In this document: one piece after another, positions 15,464-24,411 of the stretch
How the letters are laid out: each line of letters opens with the position of its first letter
How positions within the stretch are numbered: the first letter of the stretch is position 1
Assembly: GCA_049451635.1 (NCBI GenBank)
Contig: JBMTVT010000023.1
Coordinates: forward strand, 1-33,362
Reading direction: 5' to 3'
From: JBMTVT01 sp049451635
Lineage (GTDB): Bacteria > Bacteroidota > Bacteroidia > Flavobacteriales > Flavobacteriaceae
DNA length: 33,362 bases
Notes under the pieces: generated by a model
Told to the model about the DNA's origin: nothing
The model's database searches: none
What the model saw: the letters and a program-made list of their open reading frames with translations, nothing else
Program-made: the position numbers and the translations under genes

Positions 15464-17461
15464 TTATTTTATTTTTTGTAAGAATCTATATTCGTCTATT
15501 AATTCAATATTTAGCTGTTCTGCTTTTTCTTTTTTACTGGGACCCATATTATCTCCAGCAACTATATAGCTTGTTTTTGAAGAAATAGAGCTACTTACCT
15601 TCCCTCCATTATCTTCAATTAACTTTTTTAATTCATTACGTGATATAGATTCAAAAACTCCAGATATAACAATTGTCTGACCTTCTAAAATATTGGTTTT
15701 ACCAATTAATTCTTCCTCAGACATTTCCAATTGAACACCATAGGCTTTTAATCTATTAATAATGAAGATGTTTTCTACTGAAGAAAAGAAAGCAACAACG
15801 CTTTCTGCAATTTTTACACCTATTTCATCAACATTTATTAATTCTTCCTCTGATGCTGAAGCAATTGCATCTATACTTTTATAATGTCTTGCCAGTTTTT
15901 TAGCTACGGTTTCACCAACGTAACGAATACCCAATGCATATAAAACGCGCCCAAAAAGAATACTTTTAGATTTTTCTATGCCTTGAATCAAATTATCAGC
16001 ACTTTTTTCTGCCATTCTTTCCAAGGGAATTACCTGTTCCTTTGTTAATTCATATAAATCGGAATAATTATTAATCAACCCTTCATTAACTAAAAGCGCT
16101 ACGGTTTCTCCTCCTAACCCTTCTATATCCATCGCTTTTCTAGATATATAATGCTGAATTCGTCCAATTATTTGTGGTTTACAGCCATTGTAATTTGGGC
16201 AATAATGTTGCGCTTCCCCTTCTTGTCTTACAAGTTCTGTATTACATTCAGGACAATGGGAAATATATTGCGTGGGTATAGAATCTGAAGATCGCTTAGC
16301 TAAATCTACACCTAAAATTTTAGGGATAATTTCACCTCCTTTTTCTACATAAACCTCATCACCAACCCTTATATCTAATTTTTCAATCTGGTCTGCGTTA
16401 TGTAATGATGCCCGTTTAACAGTGGTACCAGCTAATTCTACTGGCTCTAAATTGGCAACAGGTGTAATGGCTCCAGTTCTGCCCACTTGATAAGTAATAC
16501 TGTTTAATCTTGTTGAAACTTGCTCTGCTTTAAACTTATAAGCCAAAGCCCAGCGTGGTGCTTTTGCGGTATAACCCAACTCATCTTGTTGTTGTAAACT
16601 ATTAACTTTTATAACAACGCCATCAGTTTCATAAGGTAAATCAAAACGCGCGGCATCCCAATAGTCAATAAACTCCAAGACCTCATCAATAGAGTTTACC
16701 AATTTAGCAGCATTGGGTACTTTAAAACCCCATTCGTGAGCTCTTTGCAGGCTTTCAAATTGACTTGATAAACCCAAATTTGTTCCTGTAATATTATAAA
16801 GTAAACATTCCAACGGACGTTTGGCAACCTCAGCACTGTCTTGTAATTTCAAACTTCCAGAAGCTGTATTTCGGGGGTTTCTGTAAGGTTCCTCACCAAT
16901 TTCAATACGTTCCTCGTTCATTTTGTTAAACCCATCAAAAGGCAACACAATTTCTCCACGAATGTAAAATTTTGCTGGATAATCACCTTTTAACTGCAAT
17001 GGCACCGATTTAATGGTTTTTACATTAGCCGTTACATTATCACCTTGAAAACCATCACCACGTGTAACTGCTTTTACTAACTTACCATCTTCATATGTTA
17101 AACTTATGGATGCCCCATCATATTTCAATTCACATGTGTATTGAACCTCACCATCCACAATTTTTTTAATACGGGTTTCCCAATCTAACAAATCTTCTTT
17201 GGAATACGAATTATCCAACGAATACATACGATGCTCATGAGGTATGGTTTCAAAATTTTTGGTTACTTCACCTCCTACGCGTTGTGTTGGCGAGTTGGCA
17301 TCAAAAAACTCTGGATGTTTTGCTTCAAGATCTTGTAGTTCCTTGAGTTTTATATCAAACTCATAATCTGAAATGGTAGCACTATCAAGTACGTAGTAAT
17401 TATAATTATGCTCGCGTAATTCGTTGCGTAATGCTTCTATTTGTTGCTGGATTGTATTCAT
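15464..17461 (-). CDS. ligA: NAD-dependent DNA ligase
   Basis: Seals nicks in replication and repair, using NAD+ to adenylate itself. The 665 aa show the full LigA order: N-terminal Ia domain with SDYEFDIKL and the NMN-binding tyrosines, the nucleotidyltransferase domain with the AMP-accepting lysine K113 (CELKYDGAS), the OB fold around KVEKGGEIIP-type sequence at 370-382, a zinc finger with C403, C406, C421 and C427, helix-hairpin-helix repeats (about 440-580), and a C-terminal BRCT domain (about 590-665, ILEGQTIVISGVF). All are intact. Its ATG shares one base with the prmC stop (TAATG at 17459-17463), so the two genes are coupled. Confidence 0.98.
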   Translation of the reverse strand: MNTIQQQIEALRNELREHNYNYYVLDSATISDYEFDIKLKELQDLEAKHPEFFDANSPTQRVGGEVTKNFETIPHEHRMYSLDNSYSKEDLLDWETRIKKIVDGEVQYTCELKYDGASISLTYEDGKLVKAVTRGDGFQGDNVTANVKTIKSVPLQLKGDYPAKFYIRGEIVLPFDGFNKMNEERIEIGEEPYRNPRNTASGSLKLQDSAEVAKRPLECLLYNITGTNLGLSSQFESLQRAHEWGFKVPNAAKLVNSIDEVLEFIDYWDAARFDLPYETDGVVIKVNSLQQQDELGYTAKAPRWALAYKFKAEQVSTRLNSITYQVGRTGAITPVANLEPVELAGTTVKRASLHNADQIEKLDIRVGDEVYVEKGGEIIPKILGVDLAKRSSDSIPTQYISHCPECNTELVRQEGEAQHYCPNYNGCKPQIIGRIQHYISRKAMDIEGLGGETVALLVNEGLINNYSDLYELTKEQVIPLERMAEKSADNLIQGIEKSKSILFGRVLYALGIRYVGETVAKKLARHYKSIDAIASASEEELINVDEIGVKIAESVVAFFSSVENIFIINRLKAYGVQLEMSEEELIGKTNILEGQTIVISGVFESISRNELKKLIEDNGGKVSSSISSKTSYIVAGDNMGPSKKEKAEQLNIELIDEYRFLQKIK

Positions 17462-18303
17462 TAATTTAAAATCCCTTTTATCATTCTGTCTTTTTTAAAG
17501 ATGTCTTGTTTTAATTCAATATTGGAAAAATGAGCTTTCATTAAAGCAATCATATCCCTGCCAAGATACTCATTGATTTCAAAAAACAACATACCCTTTT
17601 TTGATAAATTATCAACAGTAAACTGTGAAATAGCTTCATAAAATAGTAACGGATTGCTATCCTTTACAAATAGCGCCAAATGGGGTTCGTTTTCTAAAAC
17701 ATTAGGCTTCATAAGTTCTTTTTCTTGCTCTCTCACATAAGGCGGATTGGATACAATAACATCAAAATTCAAGTTATTTATTTTCTTTATTTTTAAAATA
17801 TCAGCCTTAAAGAATTCAATTTTAACATTATTTAATTCAGCATTTTGCTTAGCTATCTTTAAAGCATCAGCCGAAACATCCAAAGCATAAATTTTGGCAT
17901 TTGGTAAATTTTTAGCCAACGCAATGGCAATGCAACCACTGCCCGTACCAACATCCAAAATATGTATTGGCTCATTGTAATTTGCATTTTTTATAACCCA
18001 TTTTACCAATTCTTCGGTTTCGGGTCTAGGAATTAAAACATCTTCAGTTACTTGAAAAGGTAACCCATAAAACTCGGTTTCACCTATTATATACTGAATT
18101 GGCTTATGTTTTTTCAATAACTCAAGAGCATATATAATGTTCTGATAATTATTCAATTTAAAATTCGGGTTTATCGCAAACTCTAATCTGGAAAGTTGAT
18201 AATAATTATCCATTAAGATGAAAAAAAAACTGCTTATTTCCTCTTTTACATAAATGTTACCTAACTCTTTATGAAATATGTTTTGAATATCTTTTAATGT
18301 CAT
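17461..18303 (-). CDS. prmC: Peptide chain release factor N5-glutamine methyltransferase
   Basis: Methylates the glutamine of the GGQ motif in release factors RF1 and RF2, aiding translation termination. The 280-aa protein has an N-terminal helical domain (about 1-75), the SAM-binding motif ILDVGTGSGCIAIALA (115-130) and the diagnostic NPPY at 186-189 (VIVSNPPYV), which binds the target glutamine. The IPRPETEEL segment at 91-99 is also typical. The start at 18303 is chosen over an upstream codon at 18330 because it forms an ATGA overlap with the preceding GNAT gene and gives the expected N-terminus MTLKDIQNIF. Co-transcribed with ligA. Confidence 0.95.
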   Translation of the reverse strand: MTLKDIQNIFHKELGNIYVKEEISSFFFILMDNYYQLSRLEFAINPNFKLNNYQNIIYALELLKKHKPIQYIIGETEFYGLPFQVTEDVLIPRPETEELVKWVIKNANYNEPIHILDVGTGSGCIAIALAKNLPNAKIYALDVSADALKIAKQNAELNNVKIEFFKADILKIKKINNLNFDVIVSNPPYVREQEKELMKPNVLENEPHLALFVKDSNPLLFYEAISQFTVDNLSKKGMLFFEINEYLGRDMIALMKAHFSNIELKQDIFKKDRMIKGILN

Positions 18304-18791
18304 AAATCTTTTATCATCCAAACACCGCACGAATAATGTCCCGTATTTCCTAAAGGGCCATTAAGATGCTCAAAGCCATAGCTTTCGTAAATATGAATGG
18401 CTGCTTTAAGTTGTGAGGCAGACTCCAAATAACATTGCCTATACCCTAGTTCTTTTGCAGATTCCATGCATTTTTCAAATAATTCCCTGCCGTAACCTTT
18501 ACCTCTTACCCTAGGTGAAAAGTACATTTTTTGGATTTCACAAACATCCCTTTCAAAATCTTTTAAAGGCTTTACACCTCCACCACCAAGAATTTTACCA
18601 TCAACCTCAATTACATAATAAATATCATTGTCGTTTAGATATGATCCATACATGCTTTTGGTTTCAGGATCTGAATAAGCAGTGCCTTCCAATGGAATTT
18701 TAAACTCCCGGAAACACCCTCTAATGACTTCTTCTAATTGATTATTGTCCTGAGGTTCAATTTCTCTAATAACAATATTGTTCATACCCAC
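18300..18791 (-). CDS. GNAT-family N-acetyltransferase
   Basis: A 163-aa acetyl-CoA-dependent acetyltransferase of unknown substrate. The acetyl-CoA binding motif A is IQKMYFSPRVRGKGYGRELFEKCM (about 96-119), with the pyrophosphate-binding R-G-K-G-Y-G, and motif B is AAIHIYESYGFEHLNGPLG. A start two codons downstream (MNNIVIREI) is possible. The gene heads the GNAT-prmC-ligA operon and overlaps prmC by ATGA. It is divergent from ribD with only 35 bases between them. Confidence 0.88.
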   Translation of the reverse strand: MGMNNIVIREIEPQDNNQLEEVIRGCFREFKIPLEGTAYSDPETKSMYGSYLNDNDIYYVIEVDGKILGGGGVKPLKDFERDVCEIQKMYFSPRVRGKGYGRELFEKCMESAKELGYRQCYLESASQLKAAIHIYESYGFEHLNGPLGNTGHYSCGVWMIKDL

Positions 18792-18809
18792 TTTTTAATC
18801 TTATTTTTG
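18778..18809 (+). promoter_or_regulatory. Candidate promoter for ribD
   Basis: TTG (18778-18780) and TATTTTTG (18802-18809) fit the Bacteroidota -33/-7 pattern, with a 21-base spacer in place of the usual 19. The -7 element lies 17 bases before the ribD ATG, giving a leader of roughly 10 bases. The -33 element would overlap the start of the divergent GNAT gene. Confidence 0.45.
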
Positions 18810-18826
18810 TCCTAATATTTATCGGG

Positions 18827-19810
18827 ATGAATATACACGAAAAATACATAAAACGCTGCATTGAGATAGCCAAAAATGGCTTGGGAACCACTAGACCTAA
18901 CCCCATGGTTGGAAGCGTTATTGTATATAACGATGCTATTATTGGTGAAGGGTTTACAAGTAAATACGGAAGCAATCATGCTGAAGTAAATGCCATTAAA
19001 TCGGTTTTAGACAAAAGCTTATTAAAAAAGGCTACACTTTATGTGACTCTAGAACCTTGCTCCCATTTTGGAAAAACACCACCTTGTAGTGACCTTATAA
19101 TAAAAAGCCAAATACCCAATGTGGTTATTGGTTGTATTGATGACAATGAACAAGTTGCCGGAAAAGGCATTAAAAAACTTAAAGAAGCTGGTTGCAATGT
19201 AACCGTTGGCGTTTTAGAAAATGCATGTAAAAACCATCATAAACGCTTTTTTACATTTCATAATAAAAAAAGACCTTATATTATTTTAAAATGGGCCGAA
19301 ACCCAAGATGGATTTATTGCACCAGAAACAAAAAACGAGCAAAAACCTATTTGGATTACTAATATTTATTCAAGGCAATTGGTTCACAAATGGCGAGCAG
19401 AAGAGCAGGCAATTTTAATTGGCACCAATACAGTTATAGAAGACAACCCAAGTTTAACTGTTAGGGATTGGAAAGGAGAAAACCCAATACGCGTAGTTTT
19501 AGATAAAAAAGGAATACTTTCAAAAGATTTTAATGTTTTTAATGAACAAGCTAAAACCACCATAATCAAAGAAACATCAGCGAAAGCAATTTGTGAAAAA
19601 TTATTTGAGTCCGATATCAATTCAATAATTATTGAAGGTGGCGCCAAAACATTGCAAATATTCATAAACGAAAACCTTTGGGATGAAGCTAGAGTTTTTA
19701 CTGGAGATGTTTCTTTTATTAAAGGTATTAAATCACCAAAATTTTCAAGCATCTTAATTTCAGAAGAAAAAATAGATTCAGATATTTTAAAAACCTACAC
19801 CAATTCTTAA
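18827..19810 (+). CDS. ribD: Bifunctional riboflavin biosynthesis deaminase/reductase
   Basis: Carries out the second and third steps of riboflavin synthesis: deamination of the pyrimidine from GTP breakdown, then NADPH reduction of the ribosyl side chain. The N-terminal deaminase (about 1-145) has the zinc site H51-x-E53 (HAEVNAI) and C78/C87 (EPCSHFGKTPPCSD), and NPMVGSVIV. The C-terminal reductase (about 150-327) has ILKWAETQDGFIA and IIIEGGAKTLQIFI. At 327 aa it is somewhat shorter than the E. coli protein (about 367) at the C-terminus, but core motifs of both domains are intact. No other rib genes are nearby and no FMN riboswitch fits in the 35-base upstream gap. Confidence 0.96.
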   Translation: MNIHEKYIKRCIEIAKNGLGTTRPNPMVGSVIVYNDAIIGEGFTSKYGSNHAEVNAIKSVLDKSLLKKATLYVTLEPCSHFGKTPPCSDLIIKSQIPNVVIGCIDDNEQVAGKGIKKLKEAGCNVTVGVLENACKNHHKRFFTFHNKKRPYIILKWAETQDGFIAPETKNEQKPIWITNIYSRQLVHKWRAEEQAILIGTNTVIEDNPSLTVRDWKGENPIRVVLDKKGILSKDFNVFNEQAKTTIIKETSAKAICEKLFESDINSIIIEGGAKTLQIFINENLWDEARVFTGDVSFIKGIKSPKFSSILISEEKIDSDILKTYTNS

Positions 19811-19815
19811 CTTTT

Positions 19816-20430
19816 TTGATTGAAAAAGACACATACAAAACCATTACTAAAGCACCTGAACCTGTTATCTATAAAGAGAAAAACAGCAAATTTTACGGCT
19901 ACGGATTTCCTGTTTTAACAGAAGATGACACAAAATACCATATCGAAAAACTTAAAAAAGAACATCATACCGCTCGCCATTGGTGTTATGCATACCAAAT
20001 AGGAACCGAAACCATTACGTATCGTGCAAACGATGATGGCGAACCGAACAACTCAGCAGGAATGACGATTTTTGGACAAATACAATCATTTAAAGTTACC
20101 AATATTTTGATTGTGGTTGTCAGATATTTTGGCGGTGTTAAATTGGGGGTTAGTGGGTTAATAACTGCATATAAAACTACCGCTCAAATGGTTCTTGAGA
20201 ATGCAAGAATTGTTGAAAAAACCATTAATATTGGTTTTTTAATCAGTTTTGACTACAAGAATATGAATACAGTGATGCGTATTATTAAAGAAAAACAACT
20301 GCTCATTACAAATCAAAAACTGGAAATGGACTGTCAAATTACTATTTCTATAAGAAAAAATGAGGCTGATAACATTTTCAAAATCTTCAATTCCCTTTTT
20401 GAAATTAATATTGAAAGACTGGAGACCTAA
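19816..20430 (+). CDS. YigZ/IMPACT family protein
   Basis: A 204-aa protein of the UPF0029/IMPACT family. The N-terminal domain has the hallmark KNSKFYGYGFPV, HHTARHWCYAYQIG, NDDGEPNNSAGMTI and VVVRYFGGVKLGVSGLITAY, a fold related to ribosomal S5 domain 2; the C-terminal half (about 130-204) fits DUF1949. Eukaryotic IMPACT regulates Gcn2, but the bacterial role is not settled. The start is a TTG at 19816, five bases after the ribD stop; no in-frame ATG comes early enough to preserve the N-terminus. Probably co-transcribed with ribD. Its last 4 bases overlap the stop of the convergent thioesterase gene. Confidence 0.92.
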   Translation: MIEKDTYKTITKAPEPVIYKEKNSKFYGYGFPVLTEDDTKYHIEKLKKEHHTARHWCYAYQIGTETITYRANDDGEPNNSAGMTIFGQIQSFKVTNILIVVVRYFGGVKLGVSGLITAYKTTAQMVLENARIVEKTINIGFLISFDYKNMNTVMRIIKEKQLLITNQKLEMDCQITISIRKNEADNIFKIFNSLFEINIERLET

Positions 20431-20825
20431 TTTTTGAGCAGATTTAAAATATAATCAGGGGCTTTTATTGGTCTTTTAGTTTTCATATCAACAAATACCA
20501 AAACGGTATGAGCAGTTGTTAAAATTTCACCTAATTCATTTGTAATTTCGTAATCAAATTCAATCTTAGCAGAAGGTATGTTTTTTAGTTGAGTTTTTAC
20601 ATTAATTACATCATCGTAAACTGCTGGTTTTTTATAGTTTACATTTAAAGAAACTACTGGCAACATGATACCGTTTTCTTCCATCCACTTGTATGAAATC
20701 CCAAACTTTCTTAGCCATTCAATACGTCCCATTTCAAGATATAATGCATAATTGCCATGATATAACACTCCCATTTGATCTGTTTCACCGTATCTCACTC
20801 TTATTTGTATTTCATCGATTTTCAT
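20427..20825 (-). CDS. YbgC-like acyl-CoA thioesterase (hot-dog fold)
   Basis: A 132-aa single hot-dog domain thioesterase of the 4-hydroxybenzoyl-CoA thioesterase/YbgC family. RVRYGETDQMGVLYHGNY contains the catalytic Asp of this family (YxxTDxxGxVyhxnY), and LEMGRIEWLRKFG follows. The start at 20825 (MKIDEIQIRVRYGETD) is preferred over one 87 bases upstream, because the upstream extension is rich in Phe, Leu and Lys with no family counterpart and runs into the dnaA upstream region. Physiological substrate unknown. Convergent with the YigZ gene, stops overlapping by 4 bases. Confidence 0.9.
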   Translation of the reverse strand: MKIDEIQIRVRYGETDQMGVLYHGNYALYLEMGRIEWLRKFGISYKWMEENGIMLPVVSLNVNYKKPAVYDDVINVKTQLKNIPSAKIEFDYEITNELGEILTTAHTVLVFVDMKTKRPIKAPDYILNLLKN

Positions 20826-21027
20826 AGATTTATATAAATATTTATAAATATTTTTTTGTAGTTTCGGCAGGTGGCTAAACATGGGAAAAAAATTCTGAAA
20901 ATTCAATAGCAATTCATTTTTTTTTTAAGAATTTTGTTCACATATTTGCCTCACTATAAAAGGGGGGATATGGAAAGCTATTTTTCATACAGATTCTAAC
21001 TAACAAAAAAACCAATAAAATCAAAAA

Positions 21028-22455
21028 ATGAGTAAAACTGCGCAATCGGTATGGAATAATTGTCTGGAATTTATAAAGGATAATATTCAACCGCAAGCTT
21101 ACAAAACATGGTTTGAACCCATTGTTGCAGTTAAACTTACCGATAACGCTTTAAGCATTCAGGTACCCAGTAAATTTTTTTACGAATGGCTTGAAGAACA
21201 CTATGTAAAAATCCTTAAAGTATCGCTTACCAAAGAGTTAGGAGAAAAAGCCAAATTAGTTTACATTATTAAAATGGAGAACACTTATGGCAACAAACTA
21301 CCTTTTACCGAAAAAATACCTAGCTCAAATAGAAGCGCCTTGAAATCTCAAGATGTTGATGTTCCTTTAAACAATAAAAACCCCGAATTACGCAACCCAT
21401 TTGTAATTCCAGGCATTAGAAATGTTAAAATTGAATCTCAACTCAATCCAAACTACAGTTTTGAAAACTTTTTAGAAGGTGACTCAAATAGATTAGCTAG
21501 AAGCGCAGGATTAGCGGTTGCTGCCAAACCTGGTGGCACATCATTTAACCCCCTGTTGATTTTTGGAGGTGTTGGCTTAGGAAAAACACATTTGGCACAT
21601 GCTATTGGTGTTGACATAAAAGATAAATATCCTGAAAAAACGGTTTTATATATTTCAGCTGAAAAGTTTACGCAACAATATATAGATGCCGTAAAGAAAA
21701 ATAATAGAAATGATTTTATTCATTTTTATCAAATTATTGACGTTTTAATAATTGATGATGTCCAATTTCTTTCAGGAAAAACTGGAACACAAGATGTTTT
21801 CTTCCATATTTTCAATCACTTGCACCAAAATGGCAAGCAAGTTGTTTTAACGAGTGATAAAGCACCTGTTGATATGCAAGATATTGAACAACGCCTTCTT
21901 TCGCGTTTTAAATGGGGGCTATCAGCTGAGTTACAAAATCCAGATTTTGAAACACGTGTTTCTATATTGAAAAACAAATTGTATCGTGATGGTGTTGAAA
22001 TGCCTGATGATATCATTGAGTATGTAGCCAAAAACATTAAAACAAACGTACGAGAACTTGAAGGCGCCATTATATCATTAATAGCTCAATCTTCTTTCAA
22101 TAAAAAGGAAATCACCATAGATTTAGCAAGAATTATTGTTGAAAAGTTTGTAAAAAATACCAAGAGAGAAGTTTCTATTGATTATATACAAAAAGTGGTG
22201 TCTGATTATTTTCAGATGGATATCGACACACTTCAATCTAAAACCAGAAAACGCCATATTGTTCAAGCAAGACAACTAGCCATGTTTTTTGCCAAAAAAT
22301 TCACCAAAGCATCACTAGCAAGTATAGGCTCTCAAATAGGAAAACGCGATCATGCAACAGTTTTACACGCTTGTAAAACAGTAGATAATTTATCTTCAAC
22401 CGATAAGCAATTTAGAAAATACGTTGAAGACATCACCAAAAAGCTTTCCGTATAA
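21028..22455 (+). CDS. dnaA: Chromosomal replication initiator protein DnaA
   Basis: AAA+ ATPase that binds DnaA boxes at oriC and opens the origin. The 475-aa protein has domain I at the N-terminus (WNNCLEFIKDNIQPQAYKTWF), a short linker (about 90-140), the AAA+ domain with Walker A GGVGLGKTH (180-188) and Walker B IIDDVQF (D243, D244), arginine-rich sensor region LSRFKWG, and C-terminal domain IV with the DnaA signature GKRDHATVLHACKTV. Complete and canonical. The 200 bases upstream contain no TTATCCACA-like boxes that I could find, so neither autoregulation nor an adjacent oriC is supported. It precedes a phosphatase gene by 11 bases. Confidence 0.98.
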   Translation: MSKTAQSVWNNCLEFIKDNIQPQAYKTWFEPIVAVKLTDNALSIQVPSKFFYEWLEEHYVKILKVSLTKELGEKAKLVYIIKMENTYGNKLPFTEKIPSSNRSALKSQDVDVPLNNKNPELRNPFVIPGIRNVKIESQLNPNYSFENFLEGDSNRLARSAGLAVAAKPGGTSFNPLLIFGGVGLGKTHLAHAIGVDIKDKYPEKTVLYISAEKFTQQYIDAVKKNNRNDFIHFYQIIDVLIIDDVQFLSGKTGTQDVFFHIFNHLHQNGKQVVLTSDKAPVDMQDIEQRLLSRFKWGLSAELQNPDFETRVSILKNKLYRDGVEMPDDIIEYVAKNIKTNVRELEGAIISLIAQSSFNKKEITIDLARIIVEKFVKNTKREVSIDYIQKVVSDYFQMDIDTLQSKTRKRHIVQARQLAMFFAKKFTKASLASIGSQIGKRDHATVLHACKTVDNLSSTDKQFRKYVEDITKKLSV

Positions 22456-22466
22456 AATTTTCAAAA

Positions 22467-22919
22467 ATGACTAAAATTCTGATGGTTTGCTTGGGAAACA
22501 TTTGCCGTTCTCCACTTGCCGAAGGTATTTTAAAATCAAAACTCCCTGAAAAACATTTTATTGTTGACTCTGCAGGAACTGCTGCTTACCATATTGGCAG
22601 CACTCCAGACAGGCGCTCGATTGCTATTGCGAAAAAATATGGATTGGATATTTCAAATTTAAAAGGCCGTCAGTTTAATGTTAAAGATTTTGATGCTTTT
22701 GATTTGATTTACGTTATGGATGCCTCTAACTTTAAAAATGTTGTTAATTTAGCCAGAAATAATGAAGACATTTCAAAAGTGAATTTTATTTTAAATGAAG
22801 TTTATCCAAACCAAAACTATGATGTTCCAGATCCATACTATGGTGGCGAGGAAGGTTTTGAAAACATTTACAAAATGTTAGTTGAGGCTTGCGATAACAT
22901 TGCTGAAAAATTAATTTAA
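22467..22919 (+). CDS. Low-molecular-weight protein tyrosine phosphatase
   Basis: A 150-aa cytoplasmic phosphatase. The N-terminal P-loop MVCLGNICRSPLAEG is the CX5R(S/T) signature (nucleophile C8, R14), and the general-acid loop VPDPYYGG lies near residue 118. Length is normal for the family. In bacteria such enzymes often reverse tyrosine phosphorylation in exopolysaccharide synthesis, but no kinase or polysaccharide genes are next to it here, so the target is open. Placed between dnaA and a methyltransferase gene, sharing one base with the latter (TAATG). Confidence 0.94.
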   Translation: MTKILMVCLGNICRSPLAEGILKSKLPEKHFIVDSAGTAAYHIGSTPDRRSIAIAKKYGLDISNLKGRQFNVKDFDAFDLIYVMDASNFKNVVNLARNNEDISKVNFILNEVYPNQNYDVPDPYYGGEEGFENIYKMLVEACDNIAEKLI

Positions 22920-23635
22920 TGGATATAAACATTGGCAAACTTTATTTAATTCCAACTACACTTGGAGACAATGATCCACTTGAAGTACTTCCTATTTCAG
23001 TAAAAGAGACCATAGAAAAGATCAGTATATTTATTGTTGAAAACGAAAAAACCGCAAGACGTTTTATCAAACGAATTTGCCCTGAAAAATCTCAACCCGC
23101 CCTTAAATTATTTTTACTGAATAAACACTCGGATGTAAATGAATTGCCAACCTTTTTAGAAGCTTGCTTACACGGTCTTGATATTGGTTTGATTTCGGAA
23201 GCCGGATGCCCAGGTGTTGCAGATCCTGGTGCTGAAATTGTGAAAATCGCTCATCAAAAAAACATTAAAGTAGTTCCTTTAGTTGGTCCGTCATCTATTT
23301 TAATGGCAATAATGAGTTCTGGTATGAATGGGCAAAGTTTTTCCTTTAATGGCTATCTACCCATTGATAAAGGTGAGCGCAAAAATGAAGTAAAACGACT
23401 TGAGCGTTTATCATATGAACATGATCAATCTCAAATATTTATTGAAACCCCTTATCGAAATAATAAAATGCTCGAAGATCTTACCAATTATTTAGATAAC
23501 CAAACTAATATATGTGTAGCCTGCGACATCACGCTTTCAAGTGAATTTATAAAAACAAAAACAGCAATTGAGTGGAAAAAAAACATGGTAGACCTTCATA
23601 AAAGACCTACCATATTTATTATTCATAAAAACTAA
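22919..23635 (+). CDS. RsmI-like tetrapyrrole-methylase-fold SAM methyltransferase, short form
   Basis: A 238-aa SAM-dependent methyltransferase of the tetrapyrrole methylase superfamily, closest to RsmI, which methylates the 2'-O of C1402 in 16S rRNA. Seen: GKLYLIPTTLGDNDPLEVLP at the start, GLISEAGCPGVADPGAEIV (the RsmI-type DAG(T/C)P motif with E in place of D) and PLVGPSSILMAIMSSGMNGQSFSFNGYLP. It lacks the C-terminal extension of E. coli RsmI (286 aa). Bacteroidota commonly have this short paralogue beside a true RsmI, so its target may differ. Co-transcribed with the phosphatase gene. Confidence 0.85.
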   Translation: MDINIGKLYLIPTTLGDNDPLEVLPISVKETIEKISIFIVENEKTARRFIKRICPEKSQPALKLFLLNKHSDVNELPTFLEACLHGLDIGLISEAGCPGVADPGAEIVKIAHQKNIKVVPLVGPSSILMAIMSSGMNGQSFSFNGYLPIDKGERKNEVKRLERLSYEHDQSQIFIETPYRNNKMLEDLTNYLDNQTNICVACDITLSSEFIKTKTAIEWKKNMVDLHKRPTIFIIHKN

Positions 23636-23638
23636 AGT

Positions 23639-24301
23639 TTATATAGCTTTAGCTAATTTATTTGGTTTCACAAAAGACGTGTCATAGCCCGAAAAACGTT
23701 TCATGTAATAATGAACAGTTGTTCCGTAACCGTCAGCAAAATTATCCAGCCCGTAACTTCTTAGATATTTTTTCACACTTCCAGGGCCAGCTAAGTGAGC
23801 AGCAGCTATAATACCAGACTCTGTAACTATAATTCCATTGATACGTTTACCAACAAAGTTTTTTATGTCTCGTCTTAAAATCCATTTATTACGAGCAATA
23901 TTGGCAATAAATGCTTTTTCTTGTAATTTTGGATTTTTTAAGAAATGAGATGTGTTATTAATTCCTATCATTTTTAAAGTCTCAGCCCCAAATTGATATT
24001 TTCCTAAATAACCATAAGTGTTGACAGAAAAGTAATTTCCTCCAGATTCCTTAAAAGCCAAAGCTTCTTTGAAACCGACAAATGATTTACCTAAATAGGG
24101 GGAAAATTCAAAATCTGAATCGTAATTAGACGCCATTAGATTGTCTTTCCCAACTGCATCATTACTTACCGTATAATCTAAGCTCAATCCCTTTGTAGAA
24201 TATTTACTTAAATCAATTGTTTCATTTGATTGAAACGACATATGTAACAGTACACATATTGTAAGTGCTATTGTAATATAACTTGCAATATTTCTTACCA
24301 T
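23639..24301 (-). CDS. Lysozyme-like lytic transglycosylase, secreted
   Basis: A 220-aa exported protein: the N-terminus (about 5-22, ASYITIALTICVLLHMSF) is a signal peptide or single anchor, followed by a low-complexity stretch, then a lysozyme-like domain from about residue 74. ALAFKESGGNYFSV carries the presumed catalytic glutamate E85 (as in ES-G-G/N transglycosylases), followed by YLGKYQFGAETLKMIG and AAHLAGPGSVKKYL, both typical of SLT-like folds. It should cleave peptidoglycan glycan strands in the periplasm. It has its own consensus promoter and faces the upstream dnaA cluster, 3 bases from its neighbour's stop. Confidence 0.82.
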   Translation of the reverse strand: MVRNIASYITIALTICVLLHMSFQSNETIDLSKYSTKGLSLDYTVSNDAVGKDNLMASNYDSDFEFSPYLGKSFVGFKEALAFKESGGNYFSVNTYGYLGKYQFGAETLKMIGINNTSHFLKNPKLQEKAFIANIARNKWILRRDIKNFVGKRINGIIVTESGIIAAAHLAGPGSVKKYLRSYGLDNFADGYGTTVHYYMKRFSGYDTSFVKPNKLAKAI

Positions 24302-24358
24302 GGTTTTAAATTTTTTCAGTATATTTTAACATAAAATACACTTTGAAATTTGAGCGTG

Positions 24359-24388
24359 CAAAACTAGGAATTTTTTTGATTTTATCAA
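24359..24388 (-). promoter_or_regulatory. Consensus promoter for the transglycosylase gene
   Basis: On the minus strand TTTG ending at 24386, then exactly 19 bases, then TAGTTTTG (24366-24359) followed by C. This is the full -33 TTG/N19/-7 TAnnTTTG pattern of Bacteroidota, giving a leader of roughly 50 bases. It is the best promoter match in the window. Confidence 0.65.
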
Positions 24389-24411
24389 AATTACTCGTTT
24401 AAGTGTAATTT

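Noticed and set aside
18786..18826. FMN riboswitch before ribD
   Set aside because: The spacer to the divergent gene is about 35 bases, far too short for that aptamer, and has no matching conserved boxes.
20826..20912. N-terminal extension of the thioesterase to 20912
   Set aside because: The 29 extra residues (MLLNFQNFF...) have no family counterpart and the ATG at 20825 gives the canonical start.
20826..21027. Possible oriC or DnaA boxes before dnaA
   Set aside because: No TTATCCACA-like 9-mers were found on either strand of the spacer; only poly-T runs and a weak CATATTTG element are present.
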